A stretch of DNA of 64,000 nucleotides from Symsagittifera roscoffensis. Lineage: Eukaryota > Xenacoelomorpha > Acoela > Convolutidae. The position numbers were made by a program, and so were the translations under genes. The DNA is taken from NCBI RefSeq assembly GCF_963678635.1, contig NC_087064.1:27880189-27944188 (forward strand), written 5' to 3'. The notes beneath the pieces are model-generated. The model was not told the DNA's origin. It worked only from the letters and a program-made list of their open reading frames with translations, and searched no databases. Position 1 is the first letter of the stretch; every line of letters begins with the position of its first letter. Positions 36,601 through 46,900 of this stretch are shown in pieces.

Positions 36601-37870
36601 CGCTTACGCGTTAATAGAGCGAAATATATCACGCTTTAATTGTCCCAAATTGGCCATATTGACAATCTTTAAACCCCTATAACTTTACAAAAAATGATCA
36701 TAACTGAAAATTTCTTCAAATTTAAGCTCACGACAACAATAACTTTTGAGTGATGTTTAAAAAAAATTCGTCAGAAATGGCTAGTTAAAATGGCTAGCTA
36801 TTTTGTCTGAAAAAAAAACAAGACTGCTCTTATATCAGGACGAAGCCCTGAATGTTCCGACTGCCTTCTCAGGCTATTCAAAAAGTTTTTGGATTGATTA
36901 ATTGACGAAATAATCGGAAAAAAAGTTCTTCAGTTTTCCTTCCACATGCATTTTATCCGCCCACATGTAAATTACAATGTGTGTATATAGCTTCTCGTTT
37001 TGTTTGATTTTTTTTTACGGTGCTGGCCTCGATTCAATTTGTAATGCATTAATTCGCAGCTTATGTGTTATGAGAATGCAATATCGCACTTTAATTATCC
37101 CAAAATGGCTAAATTAGCAATTATTGAACCCCCTTATCTTTACGAAATATGATCACAGAAGTCGCAGTATCTTTTTAATTTTGAGCTCAGGACAACAATA
37201 TCTGTTGGTGGATAAAAATAGTTTAAAAATGTAAAATTGACTTAATGAAATAACCGTTCCAAGCTTAAATATTCCTATATTTTGGATACAAAAATAGGAA
37301 AAAAAAATCTGATTATTTCGTCACTTATTCCACCAAAAAACTTTTTAATTGTCCTTAAAGTGAAATCGGAAATTTCAGAGTTTCGCCCTGATATACGAGC
37401 AGACTTGTTAGTGTTTGGTTTTTGTTCACAGGTCCCAGCTCATAAAATTAAGATACAAAACCGTTTACAAATACTGGCTTACTGTATTTTTTTTTCGTGT
37501 GTTGATTTTTGCTTTTGATTTAAAAAGAGTTTTTTTCACTGTCCTCTGCCTGACACTCAATACAGCGAGTGTTTGTGGATAAGAGAAAGTCTAATTGATG
37601 GATTAAACTCAGAAACTTATTAATGTACTTCTACTTAGATGTGTGCTGGAAATAGTAGGCCACCCTTTCCCCGAAATGGAACCAGCTCTTGGAACGCCGC
37701 ACAAGAACAATTTGCTGAATGTGCTACTGGGGCGACTGAAGGACAGGTTCGAAAACAAACACAGAGCGGCGGTCAAAGGTCTCACAGGAGCTGCCCAGAT
37801 TGTGCTGCATCAGCCAAATAAAATTGACGCATACGGACCGGAGCATAAGCTGAATGACAGAACAAAATGA
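33603..37870 (+). CDS. MRPL17: Mitochondrial large-subunit ribosomal protein bL17m (four exons)
   Basis: Component of the mitochondrial 39S ribosomal subunit, near the exit tunnel in the bacterial L17 homologue. Exons 33603-33778, 34260-34413, 34743-34915 and 37639-37870 join in phase with GT-AG borders to give 244 aa. Exon 1 (59 aa) is a basic N-terminal extension (MAPISWKRHRYPLPRWKF) suited to mitochondrial import. The L17 core starts in exon 2 with GGPYTRMVMIQKLVTELISM, then VRPYLERIIHTARFGPK. Exon 3 continues with MKLADFYINDKHLIYKLFHV and the GQYTRMYRL block, matching the family's 'GGYTRM-R' signature. Exon 4 adds VLEIVGHPFPEMEP and a family-variable tail. The last intron is large (2.7 kb) because of a cluster of hairpin repeats. 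An ATTAAA lies at 37980. The next gene starts 179 nt after this stop. Confidence 0.88.
35219..35294 (+). repeat. 38-bp direct tandem duplication
   Basis: Two adjacent copies of a 38-bp block beginning ATTGAGTTAAATATATTAAA, at 35219 and 35257, identical by eye. It lies in bL17m intron 3. Confidence 0.9.
35474..37420. mobile_element. Cluster of nested hairpin-ended repeats (family A)
   Basis: Four or five copies of one noncoding repeat are packed together. One + copy spans about 35474-35998, with a left end GTTCCGACTTTCGAAGAAAG and right end GGCTTTGCCCTGAT-GGCAGTCTT. A second + copy runs about 36006-36355 and lacks its right end. - copies start at about 36363 and 36819, and a right-end fragment of a + copy ends near 37415. 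Shared inner parts include AATTAACGCG-GATATATT and ATTAACGCGTAAGCGG, and an ACAACAATA motif. Solo relatives lie at 51726-52195, 55721-56241 and 58262-58440. Confidence 0.75.
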
Positions 37871-38049
37871 ATGTTTACCTGGAATATATTGTTGAAAAGC
37901 ATCTGTTTAAAAAAAGCTGGTTTTTTGATTTTGCTCATTCAATTACAGTCTAATTCGTTCCGTGACTGGTATTTTGCCTATTAAATTTAATATGTTAGAA
38001 GTCAAGTTTTGAACTTTCAGTTCAAATGTCGAGGAAGTAATTTGCCTTG

Positions 38050-40613
38050 ATGAGTCAGACAAACGTTGCTTCGAACACGGTGCTACTCCGAGACGTGCTG
38101 CGGATTCCTCATGTTCAAAACGAACTGCTGAGCTCCTCAGCTAATCTTAGCCAAAATTCATTCCAGAACACAGACAAAGTGCACTACTTCTTTGAAGCGG
38201 ACGATTATGACCCGTCTAAAACACTTCAAGAACAAATAAGTGACCCAGAAGAACGATCGAACCAAAATTTCGAAGAACTGTTTAGAAAAGTGTTTTTGAG
38301 TGATGCGTCTGACGATGGAGAAAGTAGTGATTCATCAGACGATCAGATTAGTCTAGAGGAATTAGAAGCATCTATGGGAAACTTCTCGGCATCGGTCATT
38401 ATCAACCGGTAAATTTTTCACCACTTCATCCCTCTTTAAGAGTCGGTGAACGTATATAGGTCGTGATGTTTTTTTCGCGGTTTGACTTTTGTTTTCTTTT
38501 AAGTTCATTAATTTTTGTTAAAAGGAAGGCAAACTCCACGTTCGAAAAGCAAAAGTGGAAAGGGCACGAAAAACGTTATCAATTTCTAGTTTCGAAAGGG
38601 GATTTTTTTTTTTCAGATATCCCAGTGGATATTAATAGAAATGTATTTTTTGTTGGAAATTTAAAGAAAATTTCAGTGAAATCAAATTGCTTATTGTTCC
38701 GATCATTTGAAATATGGGGTGGATCTTTGTACTCGGGTTTTTTAGTTTTTTTTCACGCAAAGTCACCTACCACAAATAATCGTCGGAGTGATTTGAGTGA
38801 TTTATCGAGAAAAACTGGTCTGAAATTGTTGTTTTTTTTCGTCTAATTTCGAGCGAGCAGGTTTTCAATAACCTTAATAGCTTAAAAGCTTACAGTAGCC
38901 TTAATTGAGCCGTAAAAACTTAGTTTTACTCGAGTAAAGTTTTTTTTTCTATACTTTTTTGTTCTAGTCATTTTTCTTCAAACTTTGTTTTCCGATTGGC
39001 TTTTTTAGTATGACTGTCGAATATGCCTATGTTCCAGTTTTCCTTCAGATCAGGGGCCGATCTAGGATTTTCTCGAGGGGGGTGGATTTTCAAAAAAATT
39101 TCAAAATTTTGTCGTCTACCTTTTTTTTAGGTCGAGCAAATTGATTTTCCGAGCCTTCACATAGCACTAAAAAGTCCGTTTTTGCCAAAATTTCTGCAAC
39201 GCAGGCAAAATTTTGAAAAAGAAACAGGCCAAAAAGGCGTTTTTAGGCACTTTTTGGAAATTTTTTACCAAAAAATCGCATTTTTTCGGCGCGCGGTCTC
39301 AGCTTAAAATTAGAATATATTGGCGCCAAAGGCGCCTTCAGAAAAATTTTAGGGTCCGTCAGCCAAAAATGGATATCTCAAATTGGTTCAAAGGAGGGAT
39401 CCTTTGGGTAGGCAGGGTGTCGAATCCCTGAGGGGCGTCGTCCGCCTCCTCCCCCTAAATCCGCCCCTGCTTCAGATCCTTTTATCGCACCACGCAGAAA
39501 AGTTTGAACCTAATTTGAAAAAAAAACTTTTTTTACTTTTATAAGACTATGGTCGGAACATTCTGTGTTACTTGCACCGTAACCGGCTATCCATGTTACA
39601 TTTGAGATTTGTTAATGTATGATTGTATTGATGTGCAATTAATTGATTACTCAATATCACGTCACTGGACATAATCATTTTGCGCTTTTTCGTGCTTTTT
39701 CACCAGCTATGCTTGTGATATGTTGTGGAAAAATTTTTGCTTATTCATGGAAGAACTGCTCTTTTTCGTTCTTTTTTGGCTCATGGTACTTTGACCTCAT
39801 TTTGATAACTTTTTTCTTCATTCTCTTTCGGCGTTTTTAAAAGTTTAAAAGAACGAAGTGGTCGTTATTTAAGTAGGTCGTGATATTTGTTCAAGCTCAA
39901 ATTTTGATTTTGAATAGCCTGAATTGGCAAAAGTTCAGACTAGTTTTTCCCGATACTGAGACAACTTTTTGAATTTTGAGCTTTTTTGGAATGCGAATAC
40001 TAATATCACGGCTTAAATATGATTCCTACGAGCTTTTCTTGAGGTTACCAGATTTGGGGAAAAAATCATTCTAAACTCCCCCCTCCGCCAGTTCTCTCCA
40101 GTTTTTTTTTTCAGGTACATGGTCGGAACAGTAAATTGCCTGCTATAGTTATTGTATAGCCTGCTCCAATGAAAAAAATCTATATATTTTTTTGAATTCC
40201 ACCAAATGATTAGTTTCAATTATTTCAGGCAACGGAAACTGAAAAACCTAGCTCCTCTTTTTATCCCGACTGCCAAAAAATCTAACAAAACTGATCAAGA
40301 TCACGTCCAATCTGACTTCGCTTCAATTGATACTCCTCAAATAATCGATCACAGAGGCGAAATTGTACCTACCTTAAAACAAGAGACTTCAGACGATAAA
40401 GCAGTCATCCCAGAAACAGAAATGAACATTCAACATTTGTTAATAGGGGATGAGAGATTGTGTCTCACGAATAAAACATGCAGTGGCACGGCCTTGATAT
40501 TTGGGACAAATGTTTGCAAAACTGAAAATAAATATGACAATGAGCATGAAAGTTTCCTAAATGTTTTGAAAAGCAGTTGGTTGAATTATGAAGCAGATAT
40601 TTCATTACAGTAG
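38050..40613 (+). CDS. Unrecognised acidic protein (two exons)
   Basis: I do not recognise this protein. Exons 38050-38408 and 40229-40613 join in phase across GT-AG borders (ACCG|GTAAAT and TATTTCAG|G) to give 247 aa. The first half has a hydrophilic helix-forming segment (LLRDVLRIPHVQNELL), then an acidic serine-rich stretch near residues 95-115 (DASDDGESSDSSDDQ). Exon 2 starts basic (QRKLKNLAPLFIP) and ends SSWLNYEADISLQ. No membrane segment, signal peptide or zinc motif is visible. The acidic Ser/Asp region looks like a casein-kinase-2 type target or an adaptor surface, which is inference from composition only. It lies 179 nt after bL17m and 315 nt before the CHY-finger gene. The intron contains a family B repeat split by a hAT-like element. 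Confidence 0.65.
38690..39510 (+). mobile_element. Family B repeat interrupted by the hAT-like element
   Basis: From GTTCCGATCATTTG at 38696 the sequence resembles 9833-10450 and 15686-16310 of the MULE-bearing units. Shared features are the hairpin start, 'ACCACAAATAATCGTCGGA', 'TTATCGAGAAAAACTGGT', and the 'CTTCAGATCCTTTTATCGCA' end (matching TCAGGTCCTTTTATCACACC). The ending is cut in two by the element at 39051-39469. A further weak copy is at 51355-51560. Confidence 0.65.
39051..39469. mobile_element. hAT-like nonautonomous DNA transposon with 8-bp TSD
   Basis: A 419-bp element. The left terminus is CAGGGGCCGATCTAGG; the right terminus read inward is CAGGGGCGGATTTAGG. It is flanked by the exact 8-bp duplication CTTCAGAT (39043-39050 and 39470-39477). 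An 8-bp target duplication with short inverted ends is the hAT superfamily signature. No transposase is encoded; the inner part is AT-rich. It sits inside a family B repeat in an intron. A decayed relative is at 6082-6468. Confidence 0.9.
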
Positions 40614-40788
40614 TTAGTTTTCACAATTTGAAATTTTTGGTATCTAAAGCTATACTAATTAAAGAGCAATTCAGCGTGGAGAAAGTATATAATTAAAATA
40701 GTTGTTACTAATTGAAAGTGCAGTTATTTTACATGTACGCTGTACCTTTCACTTAAGTTTTATTTTCAGTGAAGTGGCTCTCAAGCTG

Positions 40789-40794
40789 AATAAA
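40789..40794 (+). promoter_or_regulatory. Poly(A) signal AATAAA after the acidic-protein gene
   Basis: AATAAA 176 nt after the stop at 40613 and 135 nt before the next gene's ATG, marking the short boundary between the two genes. Confidence 0.6.
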
Positions 40795-40928
40795 GTTTAA
40801 ATATCCACTCTGATTGAATAGATGATAGATCTGCAACTGAACTCGCGTTATCTCATATAAACGTACGATCTGGGTTAGGCTGAAAATTGATTAATGTGTT
40901 CTGGGATTTTTTTGTACTTCAGATTCCA

Positions 40929-43900
40929 ATGCCTCTGTGTAGTTTCTACCGCACACCTCGCGGGTGCATGTACGGAGATCAATGTCGTTTCGAACACGCA
41001 GACTCCTGTAGATTCTTCCAAAGTGTAGCGGGATGTCGATTCGGCAACAACTGTTCTTTTTCGCATACTCTTTCTTCACTTGATGCATATTCGACAAGGC
41101 GTGATCAAAGTTATCCAATCAGATCATCGGAAAACGAAAGCTATCGGAACTATTCAACCAGATCATCTCAGAATGATTATCATCAAAATTATCCAATCAG
41201 ATCCTCCGAGCATGACTCATACCGAAATAACCAACTGAGGAGATTTGAGTATAGCTCTTATCGAAATTCAAATAGCAGCAATCAAGAAGCAGATTCTGTA
41301 CAAAATAGACCAAAAACCAATAGTGAACCAAGATCTTTCATGTCTAGTTATGTCTCAGCGGGTAATCTGCAGTCTGCTATTTCTGTTGAGTCGTTGACTG
41401 AGGAAAAGATGGCGCTGTGTTTCAAAACTGACTCTGAGATTCTGAAGATGAAGTATCCCGAGTGTGATTGGTTGGACAACGAGAGGTGTGCTGTGATTGT
41501 GTTCGAGTGTAGTGACCCAGACTGGGTTAGTTGCAATCGATTTTTTGCGTGTTTGATAAGATAATGAGTCTATTATCAAAGATTACAAAGCAGCAGAAAC
41601 AACTGGGTTGAAATGCATTTGTGAAATGGTAATACCATCTCGTCCCATGTAAATGGAGTCCATGATAATTTGATAATTTATTTGATGTTTTTACCCTTGC
41701 CATTAGCAAGAGTATTGCAATCGGGTACTATACTTTTTCCCCTTAAATGACTTTGTTCACAGGACTCATTCCACCAACTGAACTCCTGACATGCTCAATT
41801 TCCTGAAAATTTAAATAAAACTAATTTAACTTATATAGTTAATTATTAGATAAAGCGCGTTTCGGTTTGTAATTATTATTATTTTTTTCAAATAAATTGT
41901 TTTTTTTTCGCGCTCGTTGTTTTCGTCCTAATTTCTGTGGTTCATTTTCCATTTTTTTTGAAACGCCATTTTTTTTTGTTTGATAGGATTTCTTAGCTTA
42001 CTTTCTAGTGCATGTGTTTTGTTCCAATTTAAACAGTTTTCTCTAAAACTGAAATTTCAGTAATTTGTAAATTTACCAAGTCTGATTTAGTGTTATTTTT
42101 TTTCATTTTTTTTTGTTTGTTTTAAACTAAACAGTTTTAGTTTTTGTTGTATCGGCTGAGTCAACTTATATTGCATATTTAAGAGGGGAAAAAATATACG
42201 CATGCGATTATGTGTTTCAGATTGGATTGGTCGTAAACATTTTTTTTTTAAAACAAGTTTGAAATTTTTTTGACATCAGTTTTGTTTTCGGCTCCAACAG
42301 GTTTCGACCCAAAAATTTTTGCCTCTCGGTTATTGATTTTCAATTTTCTATAAGACTGTTTATGAACTGCTGGCTATACAACCATGAAACTTAATTTTTC
42401 AGAAATGTTTTCAACTGATCCTTACTTTTTATCTATATTATGCCTCCAAATTATCATTCTGATTTGATAATCGTTCAGGTTTCAGCCATTCCCAATGAAC
42501 GCCACAAGAGTCAAGATGACCTTCCCTCAATTCTATCCTAAGCAGGTAAATCATACATCCCCGCTCAATTTCATAAGGTTTTCTTAATTTATAATCGTTC
42601 TTTTACAGGTATTGCAGTGATAGCCTTTTAGCGATTCAATTCGAGCTGATGATTCAGCGTTGAAGTTTTATGGCAGATAGTTTTTTTTATTCTAGGTGCT
42701 CGAAGTGTCTTGTATTCACAATCAGGCTGTCCCGCGTCAAGTCACCAAGTAAGAATATAAAAAGTATTTTTTAAAACCATCCTAAGTACAATTATGATTG
42801 ATGGGTCCCTGGAATGCATATGGATCCCAAGAAAAATAGTTGAATTTGAAAATTATTGATTTAGCGGGAGTTGTTGATTTAGCACTAAATGGCGGGACCC
42901 ATTTGTCATTCCTATTTTTCTAAATACCCAGGAGTTGTACTAGATCACTGCTTTTAAAGCCAATAATGTTTTAGTCGGGGCCTAGGAAGTTAGACGATAA
43001 GCAAATTAGACGGATGCTACAAAAACGGAATTGGACGGAATTTATTTTTTACACATCTGGCATTTTAGACGAAAGGGAAAGGGCCAACAAAAATTTTTCT
43101 TTAGAGTCAAGTTTCACAAATACAAAAAGAACATAAAATGTCAATATCTATCAAAACAATTAGTTTAAATGAACATAAAATGTCAAATCTGAATATTACA
43201 GGAGAGTTTTGAATTGAATAAATTATGCATGATTGACTTGTAAAGTTTTTGGCCACCGAAATTGAACTGTAGTCTACAAACAATTTTATTTTTCTAACGC
43301 AATTTGTGTGCAAACAAAGTTAATTTCTCTCACTTTCGTCTATTTTCAAAACCGTCTAATTTCCTTTTCGGTACCTCCGTCTAATTTGCTTATCGTCTAA
43401 TTTTTCAACCCCCGTTTTAGTCATATCAACAGCCAATTGACTGATTACCTCAATGCGCGACAGACGACAATAGATCAAAGTGGGTTCTCTGTTCTGATGG
43501 TGAGACCCTTCCTGAAGTGGTTCGACCGAAGTTTGAAAGACTTCTACTTCCGAGGACTCAAACAGGTAAAAGAATGATCATGATAGAATGTTCTCGGACT
43601 TGTATGGCCTTCAAAAACATTTACAATCATTCAGCTGTTTAGAAAAAAGATTCATTAGAATTTTTGGTCGGTTTGCAGATGTTTTTCTGCCAGAAACCCG
43701 TTTGAAAATGTAGTTCCGAAGACTTAGCAGTTTCAGGTAGACAATCTAATGTTGCCTAGAGAATATCAAAAACTTAATTTGCCAAGAATTGCTTCTAATT
43801 CCGTTAATTGTCAAAAGGTTTTCGAAGCTATCTGTAAAATCTAATATATCATCATCATCATCATCATCATTGCTGGATTATACACCCTTTTTGGTACTCA

Positions 43901-46900
43901 AAGGTGTTTGTTTTGTCTGTCTCCTTAGTACGTGGCCGATGTGTAATAATGAGATCTGAATAAATGTGTCTTCAGTGATTTTCTGAATAACTGAAAGTCC
44001 GTTTCTTCTCGCATTTTCTGGGGCAGTGAATTCCAAAGTTTTGCTCCACAATAGCTGAAAGATCTTCTACCTAAACTTGAATTAACTCTGGGTACTACCA
44101 ATTTTGGACCATCACGCAAGCTATAGCTATTTTGTTTTAATTTGAGTATGTCTCTTAAAAATGCTGGACATAAATAGTTTCGGTTTAGTTTTTTGAAAAC
44201 AATGCACAGTAATTTGAACTCAATTCGCTTCGAGACTGGTAACCAATGTAGATCATGTAGATAAGGGCTGGTTGGTGTTCCTTTCTTGAGTTGGAATACA
44301 AATCGTCCAGCTGAATTTTGTATTTTCTGCAGTTTCATCAAAAGGTAATTGGGTAAACCAAAATATAGGCTATTGCAATAGTCAAGGCGGCTAAGTATAA
44401 GGGATTGACAGAGTAAATGTCGGGTCTCAAAAGAAAGGAAAGCTTTTATGCTAAAAAGTTTCCGCAGAATGTAATAGGCCGAGCTACAAACAGAATTGAT
44501 TTGTCGTTGTAAGTTAAATTTGGAATCAAAAATAAAACCAAGCACTGTAAGTGTGTCTTCTGATTTGACAATTTCATTATTAACACGTATGTTTATTTCT
44601 CTTGCAACCTTCCTGTCAACAAACAGAACTTCTGTTTTATCAGAATTTATTTTCAAATTATTCATTTCAAACCATTTGGTAATTTTGACTAGACTTGCAT
44701 TCAGATGATCAACTGAACTATTTAAATCTGCGGCTGATAAGTAAATTAAACCATCATCCGCATAAATTTGATAATTCAAATCAAGAGATAAAAAGAGAGA
44801 CCGTAGAGGTAAAAGGTAAATGCTAAAAAATAGAGGACCTAATATGGATCCTTGGGGAACTCCATTTTTCACAGATTCAGTCGAAGATAACCAGCTACTA
44901 ATTTTAACTGCCTGGTAGCGACCACATAAATAAGACTTACAAAGTTCAAGAGCTGCTCCTTCAAGTCCAGTGTAATTTTCCAGACGGCGTAATAAAATAT
45001 CATGAGAGACCGTGTCAAAGGCAGCACTTAAGTCAAGAGCCACTAAGATTACGGGGCATTTGCTTGAAAGCTTGTTAAGAATGTCATTACTGGTGTTCAA
45101 AAGTGCTAATTCAGTGCTATATCCTTTACGATACGCTGATTGATAAGGATCGAGAATATCAAGCTTGTTTAAAAGATGCAGCAATTGAATCGAGATTACT
45201 CTCTCAAAAATTTTGGATGAAAAAGATAATTGGGTAACAGGTCTATAAGAAGACAACAGATTTCTATCAAGTGTTGCTTTCTTCAGAAAAGGACTTATAA
45301 TGCCTAACTTGAAAACATTTGGGAAATGTCCTTTCTGTAAACAATTGTTCAGTATGCCAGTAAAAGTTGGCACCCAGCTTTTTTGAATTTTCTTCATAAT
45401 CTCAGTTGGCATAGAATCGCAGGGGCTGGTAGCATTGGACATGGATGCAATTGCTTTATAAATATCATCACAAGTAACTTTATTGAACGAACTAAATTTC
45501 ACTTTGTCTCTGGCTAATGTTTCATTTGAGTCACGGTAATAAAAGTTATGAGGTTTCAATGAAGCAATGACGCTCTCAATTTTCTCAATAAAGAAAGTAT
45601 TAAATTTATCTGCCAGATCTGATAAAGAACAATTATTGGGTAGCACTGATCTCGTATCAATTCCTAAAATTTCATTGAAAGAACTGTATGAGCTCTTTGG
45701 TTGTGATTTGATACGATTTACTTCCCTATTGTAGTAATCAAACTGTTTCTCTTTAAATAACTTGCGACAATCCAGATTGGCATTCTTCAGAGTCAATCTA
45801 TTTTCCAGTGAAGGAACTTTATTGAAGATTCGTTCAAACTTACGGCGCTTTTGCTTCATCGTTTGCAAGTCATGGTCAAAAAATTTGCAGTTACGTTTTC
45901 TAAAAAGCCGAAATTTAGTTGGGTTAATATCAATTGTAACTTCAGCTACTATGTCAGAGAAATCCTTCATGGCTGTGTTGTTTTCTTCGAAACTGATTTG
46001 ATTGATCAGTAAGTTACTTTCTATTTCTCCAGCTAATTCTATAAGATCAATATTGTCCCATTTTCTGTAAGGTTTTAAAATTCGTTCTGCCATTGAAACA
46101 CTTATTGGTAGTAGAAAAGATATAACATGATGGTCAGAAACTTCGAAAGGGATCACGTTTAATTGCGATATTTTTATTTCATCTGTAATAGCTACTAAGT
46201 CTAAAATATTTCCAGAGCAATGTGTTGGTTCGTTTATAATTTGTTTCAGACCAAACTCTTGAAAGACATCTTGGAGGAGTAAATAACGATTGTCTTTATT
46301 ATTAAAGAAGTGTACGTTGAAATAACCCAATATCACACATAAATCATAATCAGTGGAAAATTCGTAAATCATGTTGTATAATTGTTCTTTAAAAATCAAA
46401 AAATCTCCACATGGAGGCCTATAGCAGATGATGAATAATATACGACAGGTCGGAAAGGATATTTCGAGAACTTTTAGCTCTATCTCTGCTTGATTCAGCG
46501 ATGATAACTGGTTGACTTTGAAGTCGCATCTACAAATCAATGCTATTCCACCTCCATTAGAGTAATTTCTTGGCTGGCTAAAAGTGTCATAAATTTCCAA
46601 ATTAGAACAACACTGACGTAGTAAATAATTTTCATTGCTATCATGTTTCAGCCACGTTTCCGTAAGAAAAAATAAATCAAAATCATTTGATAGAAGTATT
46701 GAAGCAATATCTGATGTTTTATTTCTGACCGAGCGCGCATTCAATAAGCTAATGGAAATTGAAGTCTTCAAAGCTTTTGATAGTCAAGGCTTGTTTGATA
46801 GAGACTTCAACCATGTCTTAGCATTATCGTTTAAGAAAAATCTTTTGACCACAACATTTTTCGGCCAGAAAGCAGAATTTTCGATTTTTTCACAACAATC

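Noticed and set aside
43925-46771. 948-residue frame as a host gene
   Set aside because: Endonuclease and reverse transcriptase motifs, a GAT-repeat tail and a 9-bp target duplication show it is a LINE.
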